From the NCBI RefSeq assembly GCF_021728395.1, contig NZ_JAKKCM010000001.1:124001-188000 (forward strand): 64,000 nt of DNA, read 5' to 3'. The notes below the pieces were generated by a model. It saw nothing but the letters and a program-made list of their open reading frames with translations, ran no database searches and was not told where the DNA came from. Shown here piece after piece: positions 54,729-63,045 of the stretch (position 1 is its first letter; each line of letters begins with the position of its first letter). The position numbers were made by a program, and so were the translations under genes. The stretch comes from Vibrio sp. J1-1 (GTDB lineage Bacteria; Pseudomonadota; Gammaproteobacteria; Enterobacterales; Vibrionaceae).

Positions 54729-55328
54729 ATGCGTTTCACTCTACTTATTATTGCACTGACAACATTCAACACTCCTTCTGTTGCGTACGAGCTGGATTAC
54801 TACACCAAGTTTGGTTACCTAGACAACTATGGCAACCTTGATCTGCGCAACAAGCCCTATACTCAATTACCATCTGATTTGTCTATTAAAGGCAACCTGA
54901 ACATTTCCCAAACGTCTATCACCCAGCTACCTAAAGGCCTCAATGTCGGGGGCAGTTTAGAGGCAACAAACAGCGCACTTAAAACCATCAGGCCAAATAT
55001 CAAAATAAAAGGTTATGCAAACGTATTAGGTAGCCAAATCGAAAACTGGCCAAAAGGCGTAAAACTCGGCGGATATTTGAACCTTACTGACACACCACTA
55101 AAAAAACTTCCGGTAAGACTGCGTGTCTATGGTGATTTAAGTGTCATTCGCACACCATTAACGGCTTTACCGGATGGCTTAATCGTCGATGGACATCTTT
55201 ACATTGGAGGCTCAGCACTCACAGCATTTCCGGACAATATGACGGTGAAAGGAAATATATTTCTGGGCGGGAATCAAATAACTAAGTGGCCAAGTAACTT
55301 GACCTTAGGTGGCACTGTCGCACCTTAA
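54729..55328 (+). CDS. Secreted protein of 20-residue leucine-rich-type repeats
   Basis: A 199-aa protein from the ATG at 54729, which gives a clean signal peptide (about 1-18, SVA-Y); the longer in-frame GTG start at 54651 lies in the palindrome. After about 25 residues it has seven full and one partial repeats of exactly 20 residues. Conserved positions are T-x-L/W-P-x-x-L-x-V-x-G-x-L and then hydrophobic plus T/S-x-I/L. The repeats would stack as a beta-solenoid. Similar LPxGL-VGG repeats occur in phage and type III effector leucine-rich proteins. Cytoplasmic binding partners are unlikely as it is exported. Function is unknown. Confidence 0.78.
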   Translation: MRFTLLIIALTTFNTPSVAYELDYYTKFGYLDNYGNLDLRNKPYTQLPSDLSIKGNLNISQTSITQLPKGLNVGGSLEATNSALKTIRPNIKIKGYANVLGSQIENWPKGVKLGGYLNLTDTPLKKLPVRLRVYGDLSVIRTPLTALPDGLIVDGHLYIGGSALTAFPDNMTVKGNIFLGGNQITKWPSNLTLGGTVAP

Positions 55329-55336
55329 AAGGATTA

Positions 55337-55361
55337 AAAAACCTCGGGACAGAGCCCGAGG
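55337..55361 (-). terminator. Intrinsic terminator of the acyltransferase gene
   Basis: CCTCGGG pairs with CCCGAGG (55342-55348 with 55355-55361), followed on the minus strand by T6. It ends the gene at 55392. Confidence 0.85.
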
Positions 55362-55391
55362 CGTATTGATTCAGAAATAAACCAACCAATG

Positions 55392-56498
55392 CTACTCTTG
55401 ATTGTTTACAGGGTTGGCATAACTCGCGACAAGGAAAGGACGTGCACCTTCTGGCAATTCTTCAAGCTTATCAGCCAATTGACGTTTTACCTTTTCAGGC
55501 ACGCCTGAATCATCGCGGCCAGCGGCGAGCAAATTGATTGGATAAAGTCGGTAATTGTTGTGAATTTGACGGTCGACCTCAGCAGCAAGAGACTCTGGTG
55601 TTTCAAACTCTTGCTCAATCACATCGCCGAAAGCCACATGAATGCGTCCTTTGTAACCAATAATACCTTGAATGATACTTTCAATATCTTCAAATTCACC
55701 TTTCTCATAACGGCCACTTTCTGCTTTGGCAAATAACTCTTTCGCCTTCGCAAGGTCACAAGGGTCGTTCTCGTAAGAGATAGATACAGGCACTATTTTC
55801 AAAGAGCGAGTGTATTCTCCAAAGCTAATTTTTTGCTTGCGACCTTCGACATGAAACATTTTCAGAATGGCAGGATCTGTGAAGTCGTTACCGTCTTTTG
55901 CTCGGCCTTCCTTTTGTGCGATCCAAATAGAGTTGCCCGTATCAAGAGAATGTTTGATGTAACTCGACAGCTGTCCTAACGCTTTCATCATTTCTCGTGG
56001 TGCTTTCGCTGAACGCTTAACAATAAAGCTCTTGTTCAATCGCATCAGCTCCGTCGTACAAGGCTTCTTGAGAAGGTTATCACCAATTGCAATGCGAACG
56101 GTACGGTGGTCAGTCTGGTGTAAACCATAATTAACCAACGCAGGATCCATCGCGATATCACGGTGGTTAGAAATGAATAAGTAAGAGGTATTTTTATCCA
56201 ACTTATCTAAACCAGAAAAAGTGACGCCATCCGTTGTCTTTTTCAGCGTATCTTCAAGATACTTTTTCACTTCGATCTGAATCGCTTCTACAGAATCAAG
56301 CTTGCTCCACTTTGCTTTGAGGTAAAGGCGAACAATCGGGCTCATAAGAGTTTTAAACCATCCTGCTTTGTTGGCAAAACGGTGATCAAGAATCGCGGTG
56401 ATAAATTCATCATCTTGGATTAGACGGTCCAGCGCTGCTGGAATTTCTTCGTCATTATAAGGACGAATTTCAATATAAGGGTCGGTATTGGCAGTCAT
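55392..56498 (-). CDS. PlsC-like glycerophospholipid acyltransferase
   Basis: A 368-aa protein with a single PlsC-type domain (about 95-260). The first motif is ISNHRDIAMDPAL, with His and Asp separated by five residues where canonical PlsC/PlsB enzymes have four. Later motifs are IVKRSAKAPRE and IWIAQKEGRAKDG with the conserved Glu-Gly. It probably transfers a fatty acyl group to a lysophospholipid or another lipid head. The enzyme substrate is unknown. The RBS is weak. Confidence 0.8.
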   Translation of the reverse strand: MTANTDPYIEIRPYNDEEIPAALDRLIQDDEFITAILDHRFANKAGWFKTLMSPIVRLYLKAKWSKLDSVEAIQIEVKKYLEDTLKKTTDGVTFSGLDKLDKNTSYLFISNHRDIAMDPALVNYGLHQTDHRTVRIAIGDNLLKKPCTTELMRLNKSFIVKRSAKAPREMMKALGQLSSYIKHSLDTGNSIWIAQKEGRAKDGNDFTDPAILKMFHVEGRKQKISFGEYTRSLKIVPVSISYENDPCDLAKAKELFAKAESGRYEKGEFEDIESIIQGIIGYKGRIHVAFGDVIEQEFETPESLAAEVDRQIHNNYRLYPINLLAAGRDDSGVPEKVKRQLADKLEELPEGARPFLVASYANPVNNQE

Positions 56499-56690
56499 TA
56501 TTCATTACATATCTAAAAAAGCTGGCACATTTTACGCATAGTTTTAGTGTATAGCAGCATTTTAGCTCATACTTTTCTCATGGTCATACCAGTTCACCTA
56601 AAAATAGTGTGGCTAAAAATTTTTTTTAACCGGTTGGAATCCGGTAGGTTTAGCGTTACGCTTAGCGCCCAAAAATCACTGGTAATAATA

Positions 56691-57299
56691 ATGAACTACG
56701 CAATTGAATTTCACGACACTAATTACCCTTTTCTTAATGTTACTGCGCGCAAAAAAGCGCTAAAGCACAGTTTGTTATCTGTGATTGAAGGATTAGTGAT
56801 CATTAAATTGGGTAAGCATGAGTATGCCATTGAACCGGGTCAGTTTTTTTGGATTCCTCAGGGATGTTTGAGCTCCCTCACCTTTTTACCTAATACTCGT
56901 GTTCATTGCTGTAATTTTTCTGTGCGTTTGCGTGATGACTTTTCTCAGCAAGCAGGGTTCATTAAACCATCAGTCTTACTCAAAGCTTTACTCGACAAGT
57001 TGTCGACAGTCGAATCGCGCTCGGATGTCCAACTAGACTTGCTTGCTGTTATAAAGCACGAAGTTGGGATGATTTCTCCCGCTCTATCTAGCTCGACATT
57101 AAGCAAAGCTATTAATCAGTGGGAGCCTGGGTGTGAAGTAAGTATCTCAAGAGAGCTATGTCTAGTCCTCACGCTGCGAGAAGCAAGAAAGATGAAGTTA
57201 TCAGGGAAAAAAGATGCTGATATTGTAGAAGCACTTTTTGCAGGAAATCGCGAAGAGTATGAGCAACTTTGTTTCTTGGTCTTTGGTGAGCCTTTATAA
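56691..57299 (+). CDS. AraC-family-like regulator with a degenerate, short C-terminus
   Basis: A 202-aa protein from the ATG at 56691. The first 85 or so residues form an AraC-type cupin (LGKHEYAIEPGQFFWIPQGCLSS). The end (LREARKMKLSGKKDADIVEALF, then CFLVFGEPL) follows the second helix-turn-helix of AraC proteins, but the first one is poor and the final PxxYR motif is missing. It may be a diverged, perhaps non-DNA-binding, member. An in-frame upstream extension to 56547 is not supported by an RBS. Confidence 0.65.
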   Translation: MNYAIEFHDTNYPFLNVTARKKALKHSLLSVIEGLVIIKLGKHEYAIEPGQFFWIPQGCLSSLTFLPNTRVHCCNFSVRLRDDFSQQAGFIKPSVLLKALLDKLSTVESRSDVQLDLLAVIKHEVGMISPALSSSTLSKAINQWEPGCEVSISRELCLVLTLREARKMKLSGKKDADIVEALFAGNREEYEQLCFLVFGEPL

Positions 57300-57344
57300 C
57301 TATTCACTAAACTTTATCACTACTCACTAAATTCGCTTATACGC

Positions 57345-57390
57345 TAAGTAGCATCCGTCCAAAAAACTAAGTAACGTCCGTCCAAAAAAC
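57345..57390 (+). repeat. Tandem 23-bp repeat, two copies
   Basis: Copies at 57345-57367 and 57368-57390 differ at 2 of 23 positions. Both read TAAGTA-(GC/AC)-(A/G)TCCGTCC-A6-C. They lie between the AraC-like gene and its terminator. They look like a slippage duplication, not a gene. Confidence 0.6.
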
Positions 57391-57393
57391 AAG

Positions 57394-57419
57394 AAGCGTA
57401 CATCATCTAAGGTACGCTT
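57394..57419. terminator. Bidirectional terminator
   Basis: AAGCGTAC pairs with GTACGCTT (57394-57401 with 57412-57419) with a 10-nt loop and T-rich tail, between convergent genes. Confidence 0.7.
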
Positions 57420-57429
57420 TTTAAATTGT

Positions 57430-57918
57430 TCAAAATGGCACTTCGATCTGCATCATCCAGTCAGCATCATAGTAATCATGCCAACGATAATCCAAACGCA
57501 CTCTGGGCTCACCATCGCCTTTGTCACCAAAACCTATGCTAAACATCAGACCGTGATTACGAATCCACTCTTCCGTAGTCATTTTACTTTCGTCTTCTAG
57601 GAGATCTTCAGGCATCCAGATCCCAAGACCAAAGTAGTTCTTCTCTAGATTTTGAGTAAGGATAGGTGTTTCGTGCGGTGTAAACGCCCACTCTTCCCAA
57701 TAACTTTTCGTGGGCCCATCCAGTTCGACTTCTGGTGCATACCAATTCAAAGTGTCAGCACTTAATACGTCAGCGCTGTCAAATAATTCTTCACAAATAG
57801 GCATGGTATTGTCAGCAAAAACGACAGATCGATCAGAAAAATAGTTACATGCTAAACTGGCTTGCGAATTTACAAGCAGTACGCACGTACTAAATACGGC
57901 TAATCTGACCATGAACAT
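57430..57918 (-). CDS. Exported hypothetical protein, 162 aa
   Basis: I do not recognise this protein. It has a signal peptide (about 1-23, SLA-C), and cysteines at CNYFSDRS and PICEELF could pair in the periplasm. The rest is acidic and rich in Trp/Tyr (WYAPEVELDG, WEEWAFTPHE) and ends MMQIEVPF with a terminal Phe. GAGAGG precedes the start; the third codon ATG (57912) is an alternative start. The nadD-like gene is 8 nt upstream on the same strand, so the two form an operon. Confidence 0.68.
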   Translation of the reverse strand: MFMVRLAVFSTCVLLVNSQASLACNYFSDRSVVFADNTMPICEELFDSADVLSADTLNWYAPEVELDGPTKSYWEEWAFTPHETPILTQNLEKNYFGLGIWMPEDLLEDESKMTTEEWIRNHGLMFSIGFGDKGDGEPRVRLDYRWHDYYDADWMMQIEVPF

Positions 57919-57926
57919 TTAACCTC

Positions 57927-58460
57927 TCAGTTACCAGATAAAGTTTCTCTATATAAACCTTCGTGGAGCAATAGTTCACTGACTGTTAACGTAGTAAAGG
58001 CGCTGATGTCTTTTCCTTCCATCAACGCTTTTCGAATATCTGTACTTCTAATTTTTATTTTTTCAGGACACGCCATAACGGTCCAGCGCTCAGTAATTTC
58101 CTGTGCTTTATAAAATTTAGCAAATTTAAAGAAATTGTCAGGGCCAATGACAAAAGTTAGATCGTCCGTCGAATGAATTTCTTGAATTTTGTTTAATAAC
58201 GCATAGGTCGTCACACTTTGTCCAGGCTGGTATAAAGCTTGCTCCACGTTCGAGCGCTGAACATTAGAAAGCCCGATATCTTTGATAAACGCATCGACCA
58301 ACTTGCACCGGGTTGGGTAATCCAACATTTCCTTGCCCCAAGCGTGTGCGATGCTAGGTTCAAGAAGCACAAGATCAAAGTGGCCCAAAGACTCGATAAC
58401 ACTTTTGTGGCCTAAGCTAGGTGGATTAAATGCGCTACCAAAAATGGCAATTTTTTTCAT
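57927..58460 (-). CDS. Nicotinate/nicotinamide-nucleotide adenylyltransferase (NadD-like)
   Basis: A 177-aa nucleotidyltransferase-fold protein. The HxGH signature is replaced in its first position by SLGH in IFGSAFNPPSLGHKSV, and the second motif is KIRSTDIRKAL (ISSTxxR type). It would make NaAD or NAD from the mononucleotide plus ATP. It is divergent from nadE across 215 bases, which supports NAD synthesis. Vibrios usually have another nadD near holA, so this may be a second enzyme; hence no symbol. Confidence 0.82.
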   Translation of the reverse strand: MKKIAIFGSAFNPPSLGHKSVIESLGHFDLVLLEPSIAHAWGKEMLDYPTRCKLVDAFIKDIGLSNVQRSNVEQALYQPGQSVTTYALLNKIQEIHSTDDLTFVIGPDNFFKFAKFYKAQEITERWTVMACPEKIKIRSTDIRKALMEGKDISAFTTLTVSELLLHEGLYRETLSGN

Positions 58461-58675
58461 ATCCAGCGATTACCTGATTTAAGAGAGTTTTCTAATTTGA
58501 TGATTTCGGTATGATACTACTAATCTTTATAGCTTTTTGACACCTAAGTGATGTTTGTGAGCCTCAATTGGATAGTTTGTCACCATTTGTAAGTAATCAA
58601 GCAATCGCTTTTACTGGTTTTGGTAAATACCAACGCTGTTGGTGTCTGATATATTTGCAGGAAAAGGAACCCTAA

Positions 58676-59506
58676 ATGGAACAATCCATCCGTGATGAAA
58701 TGCGAGTACTCCCTTCTATTGATCCGCATTTCGAAATTGAACGCCGTGTTGCTTTTATAAAGCGTAAACTACAAGAAGCAGGTTGTAAGTCACTCGTGCT
58801 TGGCATCAGTGGCGGTGTTGACTCAACCACGTGTGGTCGCCTTGCCCAACTTGCAGTCAATGAACTCAATGAAGCGAGTGGTAGTAACGACTACCAATTC
58901 ATCGCGGTTCGTCTGCCTTACGGTGAGCAAAAAGATGAGGATGAGGCACAACTTGCCTTATCGTTCATTGAACCGACTCACTCTGTGTCAGTAAACATCA
59001 AACAAGGTGTAGACGGTATGCACGCCGCTTCTAGCTTTGCACTAGAGGGAACTGGCCTTCTACCAACCGACGCGGCAAAAGTAGACTTTGTGAAAGGCAA
59101 CGTAAAAGCGCGTGCCCGAATGGTCGCACAATACGAAATTGCTGGCTACGTTGGCGGTTTAGTGCTGGGAACCGATCACTCGGCAGAAAACATTACTGGC
59201 TTCTACACGAAGTTTGGTGATGGTGCTTGTGACCTTGCTCCTTTGTTTGGTTTGAGCAAACGTCAAGTGCGTGAGGTAGCGGCAACATTAGGCGCACCAG
59301 AACTTCTAGTGAAAAAGACACCAACAGCAGATTTAGAAGAGCTTGCGCCGCAAAAAGCGGACGAAGATGCGTTGAATCTGTCTTACGAACAAATTGATGA
59401 CTTCCTAGAAGGCAAACCAGTGCCTCAACAAGTGAGTGACCGTCTGGTTGCTATTTACAAAGCTACGCAGCACAAACGTCAGCCTATCCCTACGATTTAC
59501 GACTAA
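58676..59506 (+). CDS. nadE: Ammonia-dependent NAD synthetase
   Basis: A 276-aa N-type ATP pyrophosphatase that amidates NaAD to NAD. The PP-loop SGGVDS (about residues 45-50) follows LVLGI. Also visible are [36 protein letters not shown] and [10 protein letters not shown], the deamido-NAD binding site. Its length matches E. coli NadE (275). It lacks the glutaminase domain, so it uses ammonia. AAGGAA precedes the ATG and a strong terminator follows. Confidence 0.96.
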   Translation: MEQSIRDEMRVLPSIDPHFEIERRVAFIKRKLQEAGCKSLVLGISGGVDSTTCGRLAQLAVNELNEASGSNDYQFIAVRLPYGEQKDEDEAQLALSFIEPTHSVSVNIKQGVDGMHAASSFALEGTGLLPTDAAKVDFVKGNVKARARMVAQYEIAGYVGGLVLGTDHSAENITGFYTKFGDGACDLAPLFGLSKRQVREVAATLGAPELLVKKTPTADLEELAPQKADEDALNLSYEQIDDFLEGKPVPQQVSDRLVAIYKATQHKRQPIPTIYD

Positions 59507-59537
59507 ATCATCGTGATAGCGCTTGCACGCTTAAGCT

Positions 59538-59567
59538 AAAAAACGCTGCTCAAGGGCAGCGTTTTTT
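59538..59567 (+). terminator. Intrinsic terminator, bidirectional
   Basis: A 12-bp stem (59538-59549 with 59556-59567) with core CGCTGC, a 6-nt loop and A6/T flanks. It ends nadE and the convergent oxidoreductase gene. Confidence 0.9.
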
Positions 59568-59584
59568 TAGGTATCTCAGTCTGG

Positions 59585-61402
59585 CTAGTCAGTCACTGTG
59601 ACATCTGTATCCGGAACGGCACAACACGCTAATACCGTTCCCATTGCACGCTCTTCAGCGCTTAAAGCTGGTACGTCAGGATGGTGAACTTGCCCCGATT
59701 TCAATTGTACTTTACATGCACCACATAATCCTGCGCGGCAACTGTTGCTAATGTCCTTTCCGGCATCTTCAAGTTGGTCTAAAAGTGTTTTCTGATTATT
59801 ACCCGTAATCTTAGAGCCGTTGAACTCGATTTCGATACTTTTCTCTGGCTGGGCTGTAACCGCAGAGACACCAAACGCTTCCTGATGGTAGTTCTCTTCA
59901 GGCAGCCCCTTTTTCATTAGCAAGTTTTTCGCTTTTTGCATAAAGCCATCAGGGCCACAAACAAACACCTGACGCTGTTCGGCATCTTTAATCTGTTTGA
60001 TGTGTGAAAGACTTAGTCGACCTTTCAATCCAAACCAATCTATCGCTGGTTGAGTCAGACAAAACTTGACCTCTAGTCCTGGATGTTCTCGTTTCAACAA
60101 CTCCAATTCAACTCGACAAGGAATGTCTTTTTCGGTGCGGCACTGATGGTAGAACACGACATCATCTAATTGGTTGTTATCGGCTAAATAACGCACCATC
60201 GACAGCATTGGAGTAACGCCACTGCCCGCTGAAAGCAACAACAGGCGCTGAGTGTGATGCGGCTTAAGATGAAACTCCCCATCTGGTTTTTCCGCTTCTA
60301 ATACATCGCCAACCTGCAGATTATCCAATAGCGAATTCGACACACGGCCACCAGAAATTCGCTTAACTGAGACAGCATATCGTCCCAGACGAGAAGGACT
60401 GGAAGAGAGCGTATAACGTCTGCCTATCTTTTTACCATCCACTTCAACATCGATTGGTAAATGTTGTCCAGGTAAGTAATTCGGTAGCTGGCCTTTGCTT
60501 GGTTCTAACCAAAACGTCACAAAATCTTGTGCTATTTCTTCACGTTCGACGCAAGTTAACGTTAAACGTGCAGGAGAGTTATCCTCATAAAACTCAGGTT
60601 GTTTGTATTCAAGCACTTCAACTTTATCGCCTTGGCGAATAATACCTTCGTTACAGGCCACAAGGTTTTGCCCAAAAAAGACCCCTCCTCGCTCATTGGC
60701 ACGGAACTGCTGTAGCGTTTTCAGTGGCTCTTTACTCTCGCGGAACGTACCTCTTTGCGTATTGACCGTCGTAAGAATGCAACGCTCACAAGGCTTGAGT
60801 GACTCGAACTCCACCTCGCCGATACGAATTCGTTTCCAAGAATCTTCTTCAAATGGCTTGGTATCTGCGACAACCAGATTGGTACGGAACTGATCCATAG
60901 AGTGCTGTTCTGAGCTTCGCTTATTCAGTTCATCAAGCGAAGCCTGACTGATGACCAAAACCGGGTAACCATCAGCAAAACTCACGTTATGGCCGAACTT
61001 TTCTCGCACACGGTTCGATTGCTCACCACAAAAAAGCAGTTCGACTCGCTGCCCTAACACACGGGTGAACCAGTCATCAGCTTCATCGGTTGTCGTATAA
61101 GCAGTAAACGTATCGCTCCATACGGTCGCAGGGGTTTCCTGCATTTTGAAGTCTTGATAGCGGATTTTAAGCGGCTCCATACCTAAGGAGCTAAACACAA
61201 CACCATCGGCGAGTATCGCTGATTTCACGGTGACCATCTGTGGGTACTTCCTTGCGGTGATCATCGAGCCATCTGCTTTGGCAAGCATAAATCGGCGATC
61301 AAAGCTCAAGCCTTGCTTTTCTACCCATGCAGACGAGAGAGCTACCCCTCCAACTGATTTAACCGGAAAGACATTTATTTGGGATAAGATGGGTTGTGAC
61401 AT
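59585..61402 (-). CDS. Fusion: MOSC (YcbX-like) domain plus ferredoxin-type oxidoreductase
   Basis: A 605-aa protein of three parts. Residues about 1-270 form the MOSC N-terminal barrel and MOSC domain (KSVGGVAL, DQFRTNLVV) with Cys in LKPCERCILTTV that would bind the molybdenum cofactor. Residues about 280-505 form an FAD/NAD(P)H reductase (RRYTLSSSP, LSAGSGVTPMLSM, VFVCGPDGFM). The last 90 form a 2Fe-2S ferredoxin domain (SCRAGLCGACKVQ, LACCA). It could reduce N-hydroxylated compounds with electrons from NAD(P)H, like YcbX. AGGAAGAAGG precedes the start. Confidence 0.9.
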   Translation of the reverse strand: MSQPILSQINVFPVKSVGGVALSSAWVEKQGLSFDRRFMLAKADGSMITARKYPQMVTVKSAILADGVVFSSLGMEPLKIRYQDFKMQETPATVWSDTFTAYTTTDEADDWFTRVLGQRVELLFCGEQSNRVREKFGHNVSFADGYPVLVISQASLDELNKRSSEQHSMDQFRTNLVVADTKPFEEDSWKRIRIGEVEFESLKPCERCILTTVNTQRGTFRESKEPLKTLQQFRANERGGVFFGQNLVACNEGIIRQGDKVEVLEYKQPEFYEDNSPARLTLTCVEREEIAQDFVTFWLEPSKGQLPNYLPGQHLPIDVEVDGKKIGRRYTLSSSPSRLGRYAVSVKRISGGRVSNSLLDNLQVGDVLEAEKPDGEFHLKPHHTQRLLLLSAGSGVTPMLSMVRYLADNNQLDDVVFYHQCRTEKDIPCRVELELLKREHPGLEVKFCLTQPAIDWFGLKGRLSLSHIKQIKDAEQRQVFVCGPDGFMQKAKNLLMKKGLPEENYHQEAFGVSAVTAQPEKSIEIEFNGSKITGNNQKTLLDQLEDAGKDISNSCRAGLCGACKVQLKSGQVHHPDVPALSAEERAMGTVLACCAVPDTDVTVTD

Positions 61403-61601
61403 AGCCTTCTTCCTGCGGTGTATTTTATTTATTGCGCTATTGTAAGGAGAAGTCTTGACTAATGTAAGGAGTCAACTTAACTAAATCTAAACATTGTATT
61501 TTTTACAACACGCTGACTAAACACCGATTGATATAATGTGACACAAGACACATAATTCGCCACTCTTTTGACAACAACGATAAATTGACTAGAGGCTTAT
61601 C

Positions 61602-61766
61602 ATGGATACAAGAAAACTCGTTCTAATTTTACTGTGTATATTTCTTCCACCAGTCGCGGTGTACATGGAAAGAGGCTTCAATAAAGATTTCTTCATCAAC
61701 TTAATTCTGACCTTTTTCTTCTTCCTACCGGGTACGATTCATGCGCTTTGGTTGACGATGAAATAA
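61602..61766 (+). CDS. Small Pmp3/YqaE-family membrane protein
   Basis: A 54-aa protein that starts MDTRKLVLILLCIFLPPVAV and ends LTMK, with two hydrophobic helices, the FLPPVAVYMERG segment and the PGTIHALW segment typical of the Pmp3/YqaE (UPF0057) family. Such proteins sit in the inner membrane and are linked to salt or osmotic stress. GAGG lies about 6 nt before the ATG. Confidence 0.88.
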   Translation: MDTRKLVLILLCIFLPPVAVYMERGFNKDFFINLILTFFFFLPGTIHALWLTMK

Positions 61767-61847
61767 CTTATCGCGCTTCCACAATCGTAGAAAAGTGAAA
61801 AATGGGATGAAATGTGAAGTCAATTCCTCTATCATCCTGTCGCCTAA

Positions 61848-61863
61848 GCGCAAGCGTTTGCTC
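61848..61863. promoter_or_regulatory. PurR-box match upstream of pyrC
   Basis: GCGCAAGCGTTTGCTC matches the PurR operator ACGCAAACGTTTGCGT at 12 of 16 positions, including the CAA-CGTTTGC core. It lies 62 nt before the pyrC start. In E. coli PurR represses pyrC, so the site fits. It is inferred by eye. Confidence 0.65.
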
Positions 61864-61924
61864 ACAATGCAGTTGCTTCGTTTAGGCTCCAATCAGACAA
61901 CTTTTTCAATGGTGGGAGCAATTA

Positions 61925-62953
61925 ATGACAACACTGACTATTACTCGTCCTGACGACTGGCACGTTCACTTACGCGATGGGGATGTTCTTAAAGACACCG
62001 TTCGTGATATCAGCCGCTACAACGGCCGCGCGCTGATCATGCCAAACACCGTCCCACCTGTTACCAACACTGAAATGGCGCTAGCCTACCGCGATAGAAT
62101 CCTTAAAGAACAACACGGCGAGCAATTTGAACCTTTAATGTCGCTGTACCTGACCGATAACACCTCTCCAGACGAAATTCGCGCCGCAAAAGCGACAGGC
62201 AAAATTGTTGCTGCAAAATTATACCCAGCAGGTGCAACCACCAACTCTGATTCTGGCGTGACCAATGCGAAGAACATCTACCACGTTCTGGAAACAATGG
62301 AAGAAGTCGGCATGCTACTTTTGGTTCATGGCGAAGTCACACATCACGATGTTGATATCTTCGACCGTGAAAAAGAGTTCCTTGATACGGTTCTTGCTCC
62401 TATCGTTAATGATTTCCCAAATCTAAAAATTGTTCTGGAACACATCACCACCGCTGACGCCGCTAACTTCGTTAAAAACGCGTCTGATAACGTTGCGGCG
62501 ACGATTACTGCTCACCACCTACTTTTCAACCGCAACCACATGCTTGTCGGTGGCATTAAGCCGCATTTCTACTGTCTGCCAATCCTAAAGCGCAATACCC
62601 ACCAGCAAGCGCTGATTGAAGCGGCAACAAGCGGTAGTAAGAAATTCTTCCTGGGTACAGATTCAGCGCCACACGCAAAAGGTGCGAAAGAGTCGGCTTG
62701 TGGCTGTGCGGGTTCATACACAGCACACGCAGCCGTTGAGCTATATGCTGAGGTATTCGACAAAGAAGGTAAACTGGAAAACCTAGAAGCATTTGCAAGT
62801 TTCAATGGCCCAGACTTCTACGGTATTGCTCGTAACACCGATACAATTACCTTAGAAAAAGCCTCTTGGGATGTACCAGAAACTATGCCGTTTGGCAGTG
62901 ACATCGTTGTTCCTATCCGTGCAAACGAACAGATTGAATGGCAAGTTAAATAA
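61925..62953 (+). CDS. pyrC: Dihydroorotase
   Basis: A 342-aa type II dihydroorotase, the third step of pyrimidine synthesis (carbamoyl-aspartate to dihydroorotate). Metal ligands are His in [11 protein letters not shown], the carboxylated Lys in [16 protein letters not shown] (about 99), His in LVHGEVT and VLEHITT, and Asp in [15 protein letters not shown] (about 247). Length and motifs fit E. coli PyrC. GGGAG precedes the ATG. Confidence 0.96.
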   Translation: MTTLTITRPDDWHVHLRDGDVLKDTVRDISRYNGRALIMPNTVPPVTNTEMALAYRDRILKEQHGEQFEPLMSLYLTDNTSPDEIRAAKATGKIVAAKLYPAGATTNSDSGVTNAKNIYHVLETMEEVGMLLLVHGEVTHHDVDIFDREKEFLDTVLAPIVNDFPNLKIVLEHITTADAANFVKNASDNVAATITAHHLLFNRNHMLVGGIKPHFYCLPILKRNTHQQALIEAATSGSKKFFLGTDSAPHAKGAKESACGCAGSYTAHAAVELYAEVFDKEGKLENLEAFASFNGPDFYGIARNTDTITLEKASWDVPETMPFGSDIVVPIRANEQIEWQVK

Positions 62954-62984
62954 GCGCTTCACTTAATTAACGCTAACAAATAAA

Positions 62985-63026
62985 AAGGGTCATGACTTTA
63001 TATCCACAAATGAAGTCATGACCCTT
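62985..63026 (+). terminator. Intrinsic terminator
   Basis: A perfect 14-bp stem, AAGGGTCATGACTT with AAGTCATGACCCTT (62985-62998 with 63013-63026), and a T-rich tail, after pyrC. Confidence 0.82.
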
Positions 63027-63045
63027 GTTGTTTTTTTGGGTGAGA

